A stretch of DNA of 64,000 nt from Streptomyces tuirus (GCA_018195615.1 JAGTPG010000001.1:620001-684000), one strand, 5' to 3'; shown: positions 10,869 through 20,483, counted from the stretch's first letter. Notes: a model not told the origin generated them from the letters alone. Numbers and translations: made by a program.

Positions 10869-12704
10869 ATGTGCATGTCGCATGACCAGGCCGCGGGCGA
10901 GGCGCCCCAGGCCGGCGCCGCCAGACGCAGTTTCCTCCGCGCCACCGCGCTGCTCGGCGCGACGGCCGCCGCCGTGACCGCCCTGCCGGCCGTCACCGCC
11001 GAGGCGGCGCCGTCGGGTTGGCGTCCCGACCCGCGCAGCCGCCGCTTCACCCTCGCCGTGATGCCGGACACGCAGTACCTCTTCGACGGGCCGAGCATCG
11101 ACAAGGCGCCGGTCGAGGCGTCGCTGCGGTATCTGCTGGAGCACGGCGGGGAGGAGAACATCGTCTTCCTGTCCCATCTCGGCGACCTCACGCAGAACGG
11201 CGCGAAGGAGGAGGTCGCGGCGATCGGCGAGGCGTTCCGGCTGCTGGACCGGCGGGGCGTCGGCTACAGCGTCCTGGCCGGCAACCACGACGTGAAGTCG
11301 TCGACCACCGACCAGCGCGGCGCGACACCGTACCTGGACGCCTTCGGGCCGAAGCGCTTCGCGGGGAAGCCGACGTTCGGCGGTGCCTCCCCGGACGGCT
11401 ACAACACCTTCCACCGGTTCGAGGCGGGCGGCCGGGAGTGGCTGGTGCTCGCGTTGGACTGGCGGCTGTCGCCACAGGGATACGTGTGGGCGAAGGAGGT
11501 CCTGGCGCAGCACCCGAAGACGCCGGTGATCCTCACGACGCACGAACTGGTCGTCGAGGACGACACGTTGTCGGCCTACGGGCAGCAACTGTGGGACCAG
11601 CTGATCGAGGACCACGACCAGATCTTCCTCGCCCTGGGCGGGCACTACTGGCCCGCCGCCCGGGCGACACGGAAGAACGCGGCGGGGCACGACGTCCATC
11701 TGCATCTGACCAACTACCAGAACCGCTACTTCGGCGGCGCTGCGATGATCCGCCTCTACCGGTTCGACCTGGACCGGAACGTCGTCGACGTGGAGACGCT
11801 CTCGCCGTGGATCCTGGGCCGGGCCGCGAAGGGGCTCAACGAGCTGGAGCGGCAGGAGATGGAGCTGAGCGGCGACGCCGACCGGTTCTCCGTCGAGATC
11901 GACTTCCAGGAGCGCTTCTCCGGGTTCGCACCCGTGCCCGCACGGCCGGCGCGGCCCGTCTCGAAGATGCTGGTGCCGGGCACGGTGGCGTACTGGCGCT
12001 TCGAGAAGTCCGTCGACGGCACGGACGGAACCGTCCGTGACCTGTCCGGGCGGGGCAACGACCTGTCCCTGGTCACCGTCGGCGGAGGGACGCTGGGCTG
12101 GTCGGCCGACCACCACCCCGACCAGCCGGGCCACGGCAGCCTGGAGTTCCAGGGCTTCAAGTCGCCGCTGAAGGGCGCCTACCTGCGCACGGTCGACAGC
12201 GCCCCGCTCAACCGAGCCACCTTCGAGGACGGCTACACCATCGAGGCGTTCTACCGCCTGCCCGCCGACTGGGACCCGGACCACAACGCCTGGTCGGGCC
12301 TGGTCTCCCGCACCGGCACGGGCGGGGCGGCCGGCAAGACCGCCGACGACCCGGACGAGCCGCTGGCCACGCTGTCGCTGTCCAACGACCGGGAACCCCA
12401 GTGGGCGATGCGCCCGCTCAACCAGCAGGGCATCGCCACGAACTGGGGCCAGGAGACCCCGCTGGAGACCTGGTGGCACCTCGCGGTCGTCAACGACGGC
12501 GAGCACACCACGATGTACGTCGAGGGCTGCCCGGTGGTCCGCAACCCCGAGGCGCCCTCCGTCGGCATCACCTCCGTCGGCCTGCCGTGGCTGCTCGGCG
12601 GTTACGAGTACGGCGGCAAGATCGACCAGATCTTCCACGGACGGCTCGGTGACGTCCGGATCGTCGCCCGGGCACTGCCCGTCACCTCCTTCATGAACCA
12701 CTGA
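10869..12704 (+). CDS. Tat-exported metallophosphoesterase with C-terminal LamG domain
   Basis: A 611-residue secreted protein. A twin-arginine signal (AARRSFLRATALLG, residues 18-50) ends near AEAAPSG. The calcineurin-like metal-binding motifs follow in order: PDTQY (about 64), HLGDLTQNG (about 102), LAGNHDVKS (about 136) and LGGHYWP (about 257). From about residue 367 a LamG/concanavalin-like module begins (VPGTVAYWRFEKSVDG) and ends LLGGYEYGGKIDQ...GRLGDVRIVAR, typical for carbohydrate-binding jelly rolls. The ATG at 10869 has GGAG 5 nt upstream. The pairing suggests an extracellular phosphatase or phosphodiesterase directed to a polysaccharide or glycopolymer. It is 18 bp ahead of the PHP-type gene. 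Confidence 0.85.
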   Translation: MCMSHDQAAGEAPQAGAARRSFLRATALLGATAAAVTALPAVTAEAAPSGWRPDPRSRRFTLAVMPDTQYLFDGPSIDKAPVEASLRYLLEHGGEENIVFLSHLGDLTQNGAKEEVAAIGEAFRLLDRRGVGYSVLAGNHDVKSSTTDQRGATPYLDAFGPKRFAGKPTFGGASPDGYNTFHRFEAGGREWLVLALDWRLSPQGYVWAKEVLAQHPKTPVILTTHELVVEDDTLSAYGQQLWDQLIEDHDQIFLALGGHYWPAARATRKNAAGHDVHLHLTNYQNRYFGGAAMIRLYRFDLDRNVVDVETLSPWILGRAAKGLNELERQEMELSGDADRFSVEIDFQERFSGFAPVPARPARPVSKMLVPGTVAYWRFEKSVDGTDGTVRDLSGRGNDLSLVTVGGGTLGWSADHHPDQPGHGSLEFQGFKSPLKGAYLRTVDSAPLNRATFEDGYTIEAFYRLPADWDPDHNAWSGLVSRTGTGGAAGKTADDPDEPLATLSLSNDREPQWAMRPLNQQGIATNWGQETPLETWWHLAVVNDGEHTTMYVEGCPVVRNPEAPSVGITSVGLPWLLGGYEYGGKIDQIFHGRLGDVRIVARALPVTSFMNH

Positions 12705-12721
12705 CCTCCCGAGGACCCGTC

Positions 12722-14395
12722 ATGACCGAGCAGCAGCTGCCCGACTGGGCCGACCCTTCCGTCTCCCCCGACGCCCTCGACGCACAGGGGGTGTCCCGCC
12801 GCGGGCTCCTGCGCCGCGCGGGCCTGTTCGGCGCCGCGTTCGCCCTGGGTTCGGCGGCCGTACCCGCGACGGCCGCGACGGCCGGTCGGCGTCCCGGGGG
12901 CGAGGACCCCCGCCTCGCCTACCTCGTCGGCGACCACCACATCCACTCCGTCTACAGCCACGACGCCAAGTACACGTTCTCCCAACTGGCCGCCGCCGGC
13001 GCGAGGTACGGCCTGGACTGGATGGTGTTCACCGAGCACTCCAACTTCGGGCACGCCGACTTCGGGGCCGCCATGGAGCACGGGGAGATCCTCCGGGCGC
13101 GGGCCGAGAACCCGCGTCAGCTGATCTTCCAGGGCCTGGAGTGGTACATCCCGGCCGCCGAGCACTGCACGGTGTTCACCACCCCCGGCCGGCACGAGGT
13201 CGACCTGCTCACCCGCTTCGAGCGTGCCTACGACGGCAAGCTCCTCGGCTACGACAAGGGCGGGCCCGCCGACGCCGACACCGCGCGCAACGAGGCACAC
13301 GCCGTCAAGGCCCTCAAGTGGCTGGCGGAGCAGCGCCGTTCGGGCTACGTCGACGACGTGCTGGTGCTCGCCAACCACCCCATGCGCCTCGGCATCGACT
13401 CCCCGCACGAGATGCGCAACTGGCGGGACGCGGCCCCCGGGATCATGATCGGCATGGAGGGCGCGCCGGGCGCCCAGGGTGCCGCCATCCCCGGCTGGCG
13501 CGGGGCCGCCTCCATCCGCGGCGAATACGAGAACAAGCCGTCCGCGCAGTCCTGGCCCGGCTACCCGGCGGACGCCTATCTGACGTACGGCGGCTTCGAC
13601 TGGGCGACCGCGACCGTCGGCGGCCTGTGGGACTCCATGCTCGCCGAGGGCCGGCTGTTCTCCATCACCACCAACTCCGACGCCCACCGGATCGTCTTCG
13701 ACACCTGGAAGAACGGCGACTGGCAGCCGGGCCAGACCTTCGACAGCACCGGGAAGCTGCCCGACCCGGTGAACACGGACACCCCGCAGCCGGGCAGCGA
13801 CTTCTGGCCCGGCCAGTTCAGCCGTACCCACGTGGGTGTCACCCGCTACGGCTACCGGGCGGTCATGGCTGGTCTGCGCGCGGGCCGGGTCTGGCTCGAC
13901 CACGGGCATCTGCTCGACGGGCTCGACGTCCGGCTGAAGCGGGACCGCGACCGGGGCCGGGGCGTGACGCTCGGCGGCCGGCTGCGCGTACGCAAGGGCG
14001 AGAAGCTCACGCTGAACGTCACCGTGACGACCGCCTCGCGGCCCAACCCCCAGGGTGTCCTGCCCGAGTTGGCGCACGTGGACGTCATTCGCGGGGCGGT
14101 GCGCGGCCCCGTCACCGACCGCGACTCCTGGAAGGCCCCGGACACCAGGGTCGTCGAGTCGAAGGACGTCTCCGGCCGCACGGGCACCTACACCCTGCGC
14201 GTCCCGCTGACCGCCGGCGAGGAGTCCTTCTACGTCCGGCTGCGCGGCAGCGACGGCAACCGGAACGGCACCGGCTACCTCGGCGCCTCGGTCGACCCGC
14301 ACGGCCCGGTCCCGCACGCGCCCGGGGACGGTGACCCGTGGGCGGATACGTGGTTCTATTCGAACCCGGTATTCGTCGACGTGGAAGGTGCCTGA
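12722..14395 (+). CDS. Tat-exported PHP-fold metallohydrolase (CehA/McbA-like)
   Basis: A 557-residue exported protein. The twin-arginine motif SRRGLLRRAGLFGAAFALGS ends at about residue 56. The PHP metal-binding start DHHIHSVYSHD occupies 71-81 (His72, His73, His75), followed by FTEHSNFGH, LANHPMR and NSDAHR, which supply further metal ligands. PHP-fold proteins are phosphoesterases, and the CehA/McbA group also hydrolyses carbamates, so the exact reaction is open. A beta-rich C-terminal region follows from about residue 400. It closely follows the metallophosphoesterase and precedes the secreted protein by 4 bp, forming a three-gene exported set. Confidence 0.8.
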   Translation: MTEQQLPDWADPSVSPDALDAQGVSRRGLLRRAGLFGAAFALGSAAVPATAATAGRRPGGEDPRLAYLVGDHHIHSVYSHDAKYTFSQLAAAGARYGLDWMVFTEHSNFGHADFGAAMEHGEILRARAENPRQLIFQGLEWYIPAAEHCTVFTTPGRHEVDLLTRFERAYDGKLLGYDKGGPADADTARNEAHAVKALKWLAEQRRSGYVDDVLVLANHPMRLGIDSPHEMRNWRDAAPGIMIGMEGAPGAQGAAIPGWRGAASIRGEYENKPSAQSWPGYPADAYLTYGGFDWATATVGGLWDSMLAEGRLFSITTNSDAHRIVFDTWKNGDWQPGQTFDSTGKLPDPVNTDTPQPGSDFWPGQFSRTHVGVTRYGYRAVMAGLRAGRVWLDHGHLLDGLDVRLKRDRDRGRGVTLGGRLRVRKGEKLTLNVTVTTASRPNPQGVLPELAHVDVIRGAVRGPVTDRDSWKAPDTRVVESKDVSGRTGTYTLRVPLTAGEESFYVRLRGSDGNRNGTGYLGASVDPHGPVPHAPGDGDPWADTWFYSNPVFVDVEGA

Positions 14396-14399
14396 CCTG

Positions 14400-15248
14400 A
14401 TGAGACGTCAACTGCTCGCCGCCGCAGCATTATTGGGTGTCTCCGTGCTGGGCACCGGGACGGCCTCGGCCGCCGGTGCCCCGCGCTGGGCGGAGACCGG
14501 CACGGCGTACACCGACACCCTCGGCGGCGGACAGGGTCTGGCCAGCCGCGCGGACGGCTCCCTGCTGTACCGCGGGCTTGCCTCCATCCCGCTGGACCTG
14601 CGGATCAAGGGCTGGAACCACATAGGTGACCCGGACATCGCACGCGGCCATGTCTTCGACGCCTACCAGGGCCCGGACACCGCAACCTCCAAGATGTTCG
14701 CGGTCACCACCCCGGCCGGGAAGCGCTACGAGTACGTCCACCCGCTGAACCCGGGCGAGAAGCTGAACAACTCCTTCGCGACCGTCTCGCCGGACGGCCA
14801 GTGGCTGGTGTCCGGCGAGTGGGGTGTGCAGAACCGGCTCCAGGTCTTCCCGGCGCCCCTGCTCAACCCGTCCACGCCGCCCACCGGCGGCGAGCTCGAG
14901 GAGGCCCGGCAGATCACCCTGGACAAGCCGGTGCGCGACATCCAGGGCTGCGACTTCGTCACCGACACCCGACTGCTGTGCGCCTCCAACGACGCCACGG
15001 GCACCCTCTTCCCGGAGATCCGACCCCTGCTCCAGGTCGATCTGCCCCGCAAGGTGGACGGGCAGCCGGTCACCGGCGCGGTGACGAGCCTGTTCGCGCT
15101 GCCGCAGCGCAGCGTGTGCACGGGCACCTTCGAGACGGAGGGCATCGACCACGACGTGAACAGCGGCACCCTGCGCGTGCAGATGATCCCGCCGGGCGTC
15201 TGCGCCGCGGCGACGGCCGTGCACGCGTACCAGCAGGTCACGGACTGA
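14400..15248 (+). CDS. Secreted protein of unknown function with an early TTA codon
   Basis: A 282-residue protein with a Sec signal peptide (MRRQLLAAAALLGVSVLG, cleavage probably after TASAAG). I do not recognise a catalytic motif. The mature part has propeller-like strand patterns (FATVSPDGQWLVSGEW, DFVTDTRLLCASND) and three Cys. Codon 11 (14430-14432) is TTA, the rare leucine codon read by the bldA tRNA in Streptomyces, so translation may be developmentally gated. The ATG at 14400 starts 4 bp after the PHP gene; the ribosome site is weak (AAGGTG, about 10 nt upstream). Other leucines in the gene are G/C-ending, making the TTA notable. Confidence 0.72.
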   Translation: MRRQLLAAAALLGVSVLGTGTASAAGAPRWAETGTAYTDTLGGGQGLASRADGSLLYRGLASIPLDLRIKGWNHIGDPDIARGHVFDAYQGPDTATSKMFAVTTPAGKRYEYVHPLNPGEKLNNSFATVSPDGQWLVSGEWGVQNRLQVFPAPLLNPSTPPTGGELEEARQITLDKPVRDIQGCDFVTDTRLLCASNDATGTLFPEIRPLLQVDLPRKVDGQPVTGAVTSLFALPQRSVCTGTFETEGIDHDVNSGTLRVQMIPPGVCAAATAVHAYQQVTD

Positions 15249-15263
15249 TCGAGCGGAGGTACG

Positions 15264-16100
15264 GTGGGCCGCGTGACCGGTGAAGAGTCGCTGCGGCCCC
15301 AGTCCCTCATGCTGACGTTCCTGGGCGACCAGGTGCTCGGGCGCGACGTGTGCGTGTACTCGGGCAGCGTCATCGACGTGTTCGCCCGGGCCGGGATCGG
15401 TGAGCAGGCGACCCGCTCGACGCTGACCCGCATGGTCAACCGCGGCCTGCTGCGCCGCCAGCGCGAGGGCCGCCGGATGTACTTCGGGCTGACCGGGCGC
15501 TCGGCGGCGGTGCTGCGCGACGGCGAGCACCGCATCTGGCGGACCGGCGCCGTCAACAGGCACTGGGACGGCACCTGGACCCTGCTCGGCTTCTCCCTGC
15601 CCGAGTCCTGGCAGCGCCAGCGCCACGACCTGCGCTCCCAGCTGACCTGGAGCGGCTTCGGCCCGCTCTTCAACGGCCTGTGGATCGCCCCGGGCGAGGT
15701 CGACGTGTCGGCCCTCGTCGCCGAGCTCGGCCTCTCCGCCCATGTGAAGGTCTTCCGGGCGCACGCGGACGCCGGCATGGACATCGGCCAGATGATCGAG
15801 GAGACCTGGGAGCTGTCCGACCTGGCCGGACGCTACGAGGCGTTCGTACGGCGCTGGCAGCCGTGGGAGGGCGACCTGCCGGACGCCGACGACGCGCTCG
15901 TGCTGCGGCTGCGGCTGCAGACCGAGTGGCTGCGGATCGTCCGGCGCGATCCGCGCCTGCCCGTCAAGCACCTGCCGGACGACTGGCCGGCGGAACAGGC
16001 CGAGAAGACGTTCCGGGCCGTGCACGACCGGCTGTCACCGCTCGCCCGTGAGGCCTCGGAGCGCCTTCTGGACCTGGTGCCCGAGCGGCCTCAGGCGTAG
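15264..16100 (+). CDS. PaaX-family transcriptional regulator
   Basis: A 278-residue GTG-start protein with GGAGG 6 nt upstream. The N-terminal winged helix (LTFLGDQVLGRDVCVYSGSV, then TRSTLTRMVNRGLLRRQREG) and the central and C-terminal PaaX regions (WTLLGFSLPE, LFNGLWIAPGEVD, LPDDWPAEQA) match the phenylacetyl-CoA-responsive repressor family over its whole length. Family members sense an acyl-CoA and repress catabolic operons. The 3' end overlaps the tail of the opposing MaoC gene by 10 bp, so the acyl-CoA ligase/MaoC operon is its likely target. Confidence 0.88.
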   Translation: MGRVTGEESLRPQSLMLTFLGDQVLGRDVCVYSGSVIDVFARAGIGEQATRSTLTRMVNRGLLRRQREGRRMYFGLTGRSAAVLRDGEHRIWRTGAVNRHWDGTWTLLGFSLPESWQRQRHDLRSQLTWSGFGPLFNGLWIAPGEVDVSALVAELGLSAHVKVFRAHADAGMDIGQMIEETWELSDLAGRYEAFVRRWQPWEGDLPDADDALVLRLRLQTEWLRIVRRDPRLPVKHLPDDWPAEQAEKTFRAVHDRLSPLAREASERLLDLVPERPQA

Positions 16101-16546
16101 AACCGCGACAGGCTCTGGAGCACGGCGGCCGGCTTGGTGCCGCCCTCGATCTCGATGGCCCCCTCGACAGTGATCTGCGCACCGCCCGGCACGTCCTCGA
16201 CCTCGGCGAGCCTCGCCGTCAGCCGGATGCGGGAGCCGACCTTCACGGGGGACGGGAAACGCACCTTGTTGAGGCCGTAGTTGACCTTCGTCGTCACGCC
16301 CTGGACGTCCAGGAGCTCGGTGAACAGCGGGATGAAGAGGGAGAGGGTGAGATAGCCGTGCGCGATGGGGGCGCCGAAGGGGCCCTCCTTGGCCTTCTCG
16401 GGGTCCACGTGGATCCACTGGTGGTCCCCGGTCGCGTCGGCGAAGGTGTCGATGCGCTCCTGGGTGACCTCGATCCACTCGCTGGTGCCGAGGTCGCTGC
16501 CGGCGAGCTTCTTGAGTTCGTCGAGGCCGTTGACGGTGATGCTCAT
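16091..16546 (-). CDS. MaoC-family (R)-specific enoyl-CoA hydratase
   Basis: A single hot-dog-fold domain of 151 residues. The hydratase-2 motif is present as FADATGDHQWIHVDPEKA with the catalytic pair Asp41 and His46. The enzyme adds water to enoyl-CoA thioesters. ATG at 16546 has AAGGA 6 nt upstream and lies 8 bp after the acyl-CoA ligase stop, so both are in one operon with the amidohydrolase and SDR further upstream. Confidence 0.9.
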   Translation of the reverse strand: MSITVNGLDELKKLAGSDLGTSEWIEVTQERIDTFADATGDHQWIHVDPEKAKEGPFGAPIAHGYLTLSLFIPLFTELLDVQGVTTKVNYGLNKVRFPSPVKVGSRIRLTARLAEVEDVPGGAQITVEGAIEIEGGTKPAAVLQSLSRFYA

Positions 16547-16554
16547 GCGGTTCC

Positions 16555-18056
16555 TTACTGGTTGCCGTAGCGCTTGCGGACACGGGACTTGAGGAGTTTT
16601 CCGGAGGCGGTGCGCGGGAGTTCGTCCGCGAGGACCAACGATTTCGGGATCTTGTACTTGGCGAGCCGCCCGCGAGCGAGGCGAGGACCTCGTCGGGGTC
16701 GAGTGCGGTGCCCTCGCGGGGCACGACGACCGCGCGCGGCACCTCGCCCCACTTGTCGTCCGGGACCCCGATCACCGCGCACTCCACGATGTCCGGGTGG
16801 GCGAGGAGCTGGTCCTCGATCTCGGCGGGGTAGACGTTCTCGCCACCGGAGATGATCATGTCTTTGATGCGGTCGACGATGTGGACGTAGCCGTCCTCGT
16901 CCACCTGGGCGGCGTCGCCGCTGCGGAACCAGCCGTCCGCGAAGGACGCGGCCGTCTCCTCGGGCAGGCCCCAGTAGCCGGGCATGACGTGCGGCCCGCG
17001 GACGACGACCTCGCCCACCTCGCCGACGTCGGCCGGCGTGAGGTCCGGCCGTACGACGCGGACGTCGCTGAAGAAGTGCGGCACGCCCGCCGAGCCCGCC
17101 TTGCTGACGGCGTGCTCGGCGTCCAGGAACAGCGTGCCGGGGGCGGCCTCGGTCATGCCGTAGCCCTGGAGGAAGGTCAGACCGCGCTCCTGGTAGGCCG
17201 CGATCAGCGGGGTGGGGACGGGGGAGCCGCCGCAGGTCAGGATGCGCAGCGACGACAGGTCCGCCTCGGGCCAGCGCGGGTGCCGGGCCACCTGGTCGAA
17301 CATGGTCGGCACGCCGAACATGAAGGTGATCCGGTGCCGTTCGACCAGGTCGAAGGTGGCGTCCGGGTCGAAGGCCTCGACCAGGACGCAGGTGCCGCCC
17401 TTCAGCAGGACCGGGAGGGTCAGCATGTTCAGCCCGGCGGTGTGGAACAGCGGGGCGGAGACCAGGGCGCGCTCGTCGGCGATCAGGTCGGTGTCGACGA
17501 GGACGTTGACCGCGTTCCAGGTGAGGTTGCCGTGGGTGAGCATGGCGCCCTTGGGGCGGCCGGTCGTGCCCGAGGTGTACATGATGATGCAGGTGTCGTC
17601 CGGGGTGACCGGCGCGTCGATGGGGTCCTGGGGTGCCGTGGCCAGCGCTTCCTCGTACTCGGCGCCCACTTCGACGTAGGTACGGACGTCGGTGCTGCCC
17701 GGCAGTCCCGCGACCAGACCGGCGTGCGAGGGCCCGTAGACGAGGGCCTTGGCACCGGAGTCGGCGAGCTGGTAGGCGATCTCGGGGCCGGCCAGGCGGG
17801 TGTTGAGGGGGACGAAGACCGCGCCGAGCGTCCCGGCCGCGAACAGGGTCTCCAGGTAGGAGGGGTGGTTGGGACCGAGGTAGGCGATGCGGTCGCCCCG
17901 CCGGACTCCGCGGTCGCGCAGCGCGTGGGCGAGGCGGGTGGTGCGGCCGTACAGGTCGGCGTAGGTGCGGGTGGTGTCGCCGTGGATCAGGGCGGTGCGG
18001 TGCGGGGTCTTGCGGGCCCGGCGTACGGGCCACGACCCCAGTCCCTCGTTGCGCAT
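16555..18056 (-). CDS. Acyl-CoA ligase (AMP-dependent synthetase; frameshifted near C-terminus)
   Basis: An adenylate-forming fatty or aromatic acyl-CoA ligase, about 500 residues after repair. The ATP loop MYTSGTTGRPKGAM (about 170-183), the GYGMTEAAP acyl-site motif and the hinge RIKDMIISGGENVYPAEIE are intact. The frame breaks at about 16667-16671 inside a GGG run. Adding one G restores LAGRLAKYKIPKSLVLADELPRTASGKLLK, which carries the catalytic Lys of the C-terminal domain, to the TAA at 16555. The ATG at 18056 has AAGGGG upstream and lies 10 bp after the amidohydrolase stop. It would activate the carboxylic acid taken up by the locus. Confidence 0.87.
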
Positions 18057-18066
18057 GTCACGCCCC

Positions 18067-18954
18067 TTACGGTGTCGTCAGCCCGAGCAGGCGGGCGGCG
18101 TTCTCCTTGAGGATCTTCGGCCGGACCTCTTCCTTGATCGTCAGCTTGTCGAAGTCGGCGAGCCAGCGGTCGGGGGTGAGGACGGGGAAGTCGGAGCCGA
18201 AGAGGACCTTGTCCTTGAGCAGGGTGTTCGCGTACTGCACGAGCTGCGGCGGGAAGTACTTCGGCGACCAGCCGGACAGGTCGATGTGCACGCCCGGCTT
18301 GTGCGTGGCGACGGCCAGGGCCTCGTCCTGCCAGGGGAAGGAAGGGTGCGCCAGGATGATCTTCAGGTGCGGGAAGTCGGCCGCGACGTCGTCCACGTGG
18401 AGCGGATTGGAGTACTTCAGCCTGATGCCGCCCCCGCCGGGCACGCCGGCGCCGATGCCCGTCTGGCCCGTGTGGAACAGGGCGATCGTGCCGGTCTCCT
18501 CGATCACCTCGTACAGGTCGTACGCCACCGAGCGGTCGTCGGGGAAGAAGCCCTGGATGCTGGGGTGGAACTTGAAGCCCCTCACCCCGTACTCCTCGAC
18601 CAGGCGCCGGGCCTGCTTCACCCCGGCCTTCCCCCGGAAGGGGTCGATGGAGGCGAAGGGGATGAGGACGTCGGCGTTGGCGGCGGCGGCCTCGGCGACC
18701 TCCTCGTTCGGCACCGGCGGGGTACCCGTCGCGGACTCGGCGTCGACCGTGAAGATCACGGCGGCCATGTTCCGCTCGCGGTAGTAGGCGGCCGTCTCCT
18801 CAAGGGTGGGCTTCCGCTTGCCCTCGACCTTGAAGTAGGCGGAGGAGGCGTCGTGCAGGTCGTCGTCCAGCGAGGAGTGGCCCTTGGAGGAGACCTCCGC
18901 GTGGGTGTGGACGTCGATCGCGACCAGTGACTCCAGGTCCATCACGGGGTCCAT
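18067..18954 (-). CDS. Amidohydrolase_2-family metal-dependent hydrolase
   Basis: A 295-residue TIM-barrel hydrolase or decarboxylase of the ACMSD-like amidohydrolase group. Metal-site motifs are IDVHTHAEVSS near the N-terminus, FKFHPSIQGF, IILAHPSFPW and the final FGSDFPVL Asp. ATG at 18954 sits 4 nt after GGAGG and overlaps the SDR stop by one base; a GTG one codon earlier is possible. Members hydrolyse or decarboxylate small cyclic or aromatic acids. Between an SDR and an acyl-CoA ligase it may prepare or process the ring acid, but the substrate is not readable. Confidence 0.85.
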   Translation of the reverse strand: MDPVMDLESLVAIDVHTHAEVSSKGHSSLDDDLHDASSAYFKVEGKRKPTLEETAAYYRERNMAAVIFTVDAESATGTPPVPNEEVAEAAAANADVLIPFASIDPFRGKAGVKQARRLVEEYGVRGFKFHPSIQGFFPDDRSVAYDLYEVIEETGTIALFHTGQTGIGAGVPGGGGIRLKYSNPLHVDDVAADFPHLKIILAHPSFPWQDEALAVATHKPGVHIDLSGWSPKYFPPQLVQYANTLLKDKVLFGSDFPVLTPDRWLADFDKLTIKEEVRPKILKENAARLLGLTTP

Positions 18955-19871
18955 CACGCCTCCGGAAGCTTCGGCGCCGGGATGCCGACCGACTGGAGCT
19001 CGGCACCGACCGAGGTGGGCCAGGCGTCGGCCAGGGTCTGCGGGGTCCAGCCGCCGTCGGCGTACGCCGCCCTGATCTCCTGCGGATGCGACCAGAGTGC
19101 CACCTTGTCGCCGCCGATGCCGACGCACTGGCCGGTCACGCCGCGGGCGGCGTCGGAGGCGAGGAACGGGACCAGGGCCGCGCAGTCCTCGGGGGTGCCG
19201 AAGCCCTCGCCCTTGCGCAGGAAGTCCGGCAGCGGCTCGCCGCCGCGCATGGCCTCGACGTACGGGGCGAACGCCGGGATCGTCTCGGTCATGGCGGTGG
19301 CGGCGACCGGCACGATCGCGTTGACGGTGATGCCCGCGCGGCCCAGCTCCATGGACCAGGTGCGGGCCATCGCCGCGATGCCGGCCTTGGCGGCGGCGTA
19401 GTTGGTCTGGCCGAAGTTGCCGCGCTGGCCGGCCGGGGAGCCGACCAGGATCAGCGAGCCGCCCTCGCCCTGTTCGCGCATCCGGACGGCGGCGGCGCGG
19501 GCGCAGGTGAAGGTGCCCTTGAGGTGGGTGGTGATCACCGCGTCGAAGTCGTCGTCGGACATCTTCCAGAGCACCTTGTCGCGCAGGATGCCCGCGTTGG
19601 TGACCAGGACGTCGAGCCGCCCGAACTCCTCGACCGCGCGGTTCACCAGCCGCTCGGCCGCCTCGGAGGTGCCGACCGGGACGACCTCGGCGACGGCCCT
19701 GCCGCCCGCCTCCTCGATGGACTTCACGGCTGCCTCGGCGACGGCCTCGTCGACGTCGTTGACCACCACGGACGCGCCGTGGGCGGCCAGGGCGTGCGCG
19801 TAGGCGAGGCCGAGGCCCCGGCCGCTGCCGGTGACGACTGCGACCTTGCCGGAGAGATCGATGCTGGGCAC
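18954..19871 (-). CDS. Short-chain dehydrogenase/reductase
   Basis: A 305-residue classical SDR. The NAD(P) motif TGSGRGLGLAYA starts at residue 14, NAG is at 92-94, and the catalytic triad is Ser145, Tyr158 and Lys162. The long form with NDVD after the second beta strand resembles hydroxyacyl-CoA dehydrogenase domains of multifunctional enzyme type 2, which fits the neighbouring MaoC hydratase. It is the first gene of the four-gene minus-strand operon and is divergent from the MarR gene across a 77-bp operator region. Confidence 0.9.
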   Translation of the reverse strand: MPSIDLSGKVAVVTGSGRGLGLAYAHALAAHGASVVVNDVDEAVAEAAVKSIEEAGGRAVAEVVPVGTSEAAERLVNRAVEEFGRLDVLVTNAGILRDKVLWKMSDDDFDAVITTHLKGTFTCARAAAVRMREQGEGGSLILVGSPAGQRGNFGQTNYAAAKAGIAAMARTWSMELGRAGITVNAIVPVAATAMTETIPAFAPYVEAMRGGEPLPDFLRKGEGFGTPEDCAALVPFLASDAARGVTGQCVGIGGDKVALWSHPQEIRAAYADGGWTPQTLADAWPTSVGAELQSVGIPAPKLPEA

Positions 19872-19919
19872 GGGTGGGTCCCTTCACGCGGGGTTCGACG
19901 TCGAGATCGAAGTTAAGAG

Positions 19920-19948
19920 CAATAGTTGTTGACGTCAATAGTTGTTGA
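19920..19948. promoter_or_regulatory. Tandem operator: two CAATAGTTGTTGA repeats
   Basis: CAATAGTTGTTGA occurs at 19920-19932 and again at 19936-19948, 16 bp apart. The join creates the palindrome TTGACGTCAA at 19929-19938. This lies between the divergent SDR operon and the MarR gene, where MarR-family repressors usually bind. Binding is inferred. Confidence 0.6.
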
Positions 19949-20483
19949 TGACCCACAGGTGCGAGATGCTGGAGCCTCCAGGACGCACCGAGCACAGGGA
20001 GCCCGTCATCACACGCCAGAACGTCACCCCGAAGCCCATCGACGCGGACGAGCCATGGATGCGGGGACTGCACACGGACACGGGCTATCTGCTGTACCGC
20101 CTGGGCCTGCGCTCGGGGCAGCTGTTCAACGCCTGCCTCCAGGAGTCCGGCCTGCGCCTGCGCCACTACGCCGTGCTGCGCTTCCTCGCCACCTCCGAGG
20201 GTGCCCTCCAGCGCGAGCTGAGCGCCCGGCTCGGCTATGACCCGAGCGCGATCGTCGGCCTGGTCGACGACCTGGAGAAGCAGGGGTTCGCCGAGCGCCG
20301 CCCCGCCCCGACGACCGCCGGAGCCGGATCGTCGTGCTGACCGAGAGCGGCCGTGGCTTCCTCCGCGACGTCGACGAGGCCGGCCAGCGGGTGACGAACG
20401 AACTCCTGGACCCGCTGAACCCGGCCGAGCGGGAGGCGCTGCACGCGCTGCTGCTGCGGATCGCGGAGGACGGTCTGAAGTGA
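19948..20483 (+). CDS. MarR-family transcriptional regulator (frameshifted)
   Basis: A winged-helix regulator of roughly 170 residues after repair. The recognition region LRHYAVLRFLATSEGALQREL, then YDPSAIVGLVDDLEKQGFAERR, is typical. The frame is lost near 20306-20310 in a CCCC run. Adding one C gives PDDRRSRIVVLTESGRGFL, the conserved wing, and a frame to the TGA at 20481-20483. The start is uncertain: ATG 19948 lies inside the second operator repeat and ATG 19966 is an alternative. It is divergent from the SDR operon and 80 bp before the transporter gene, so it probably controls both. Confidence 0.8.
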
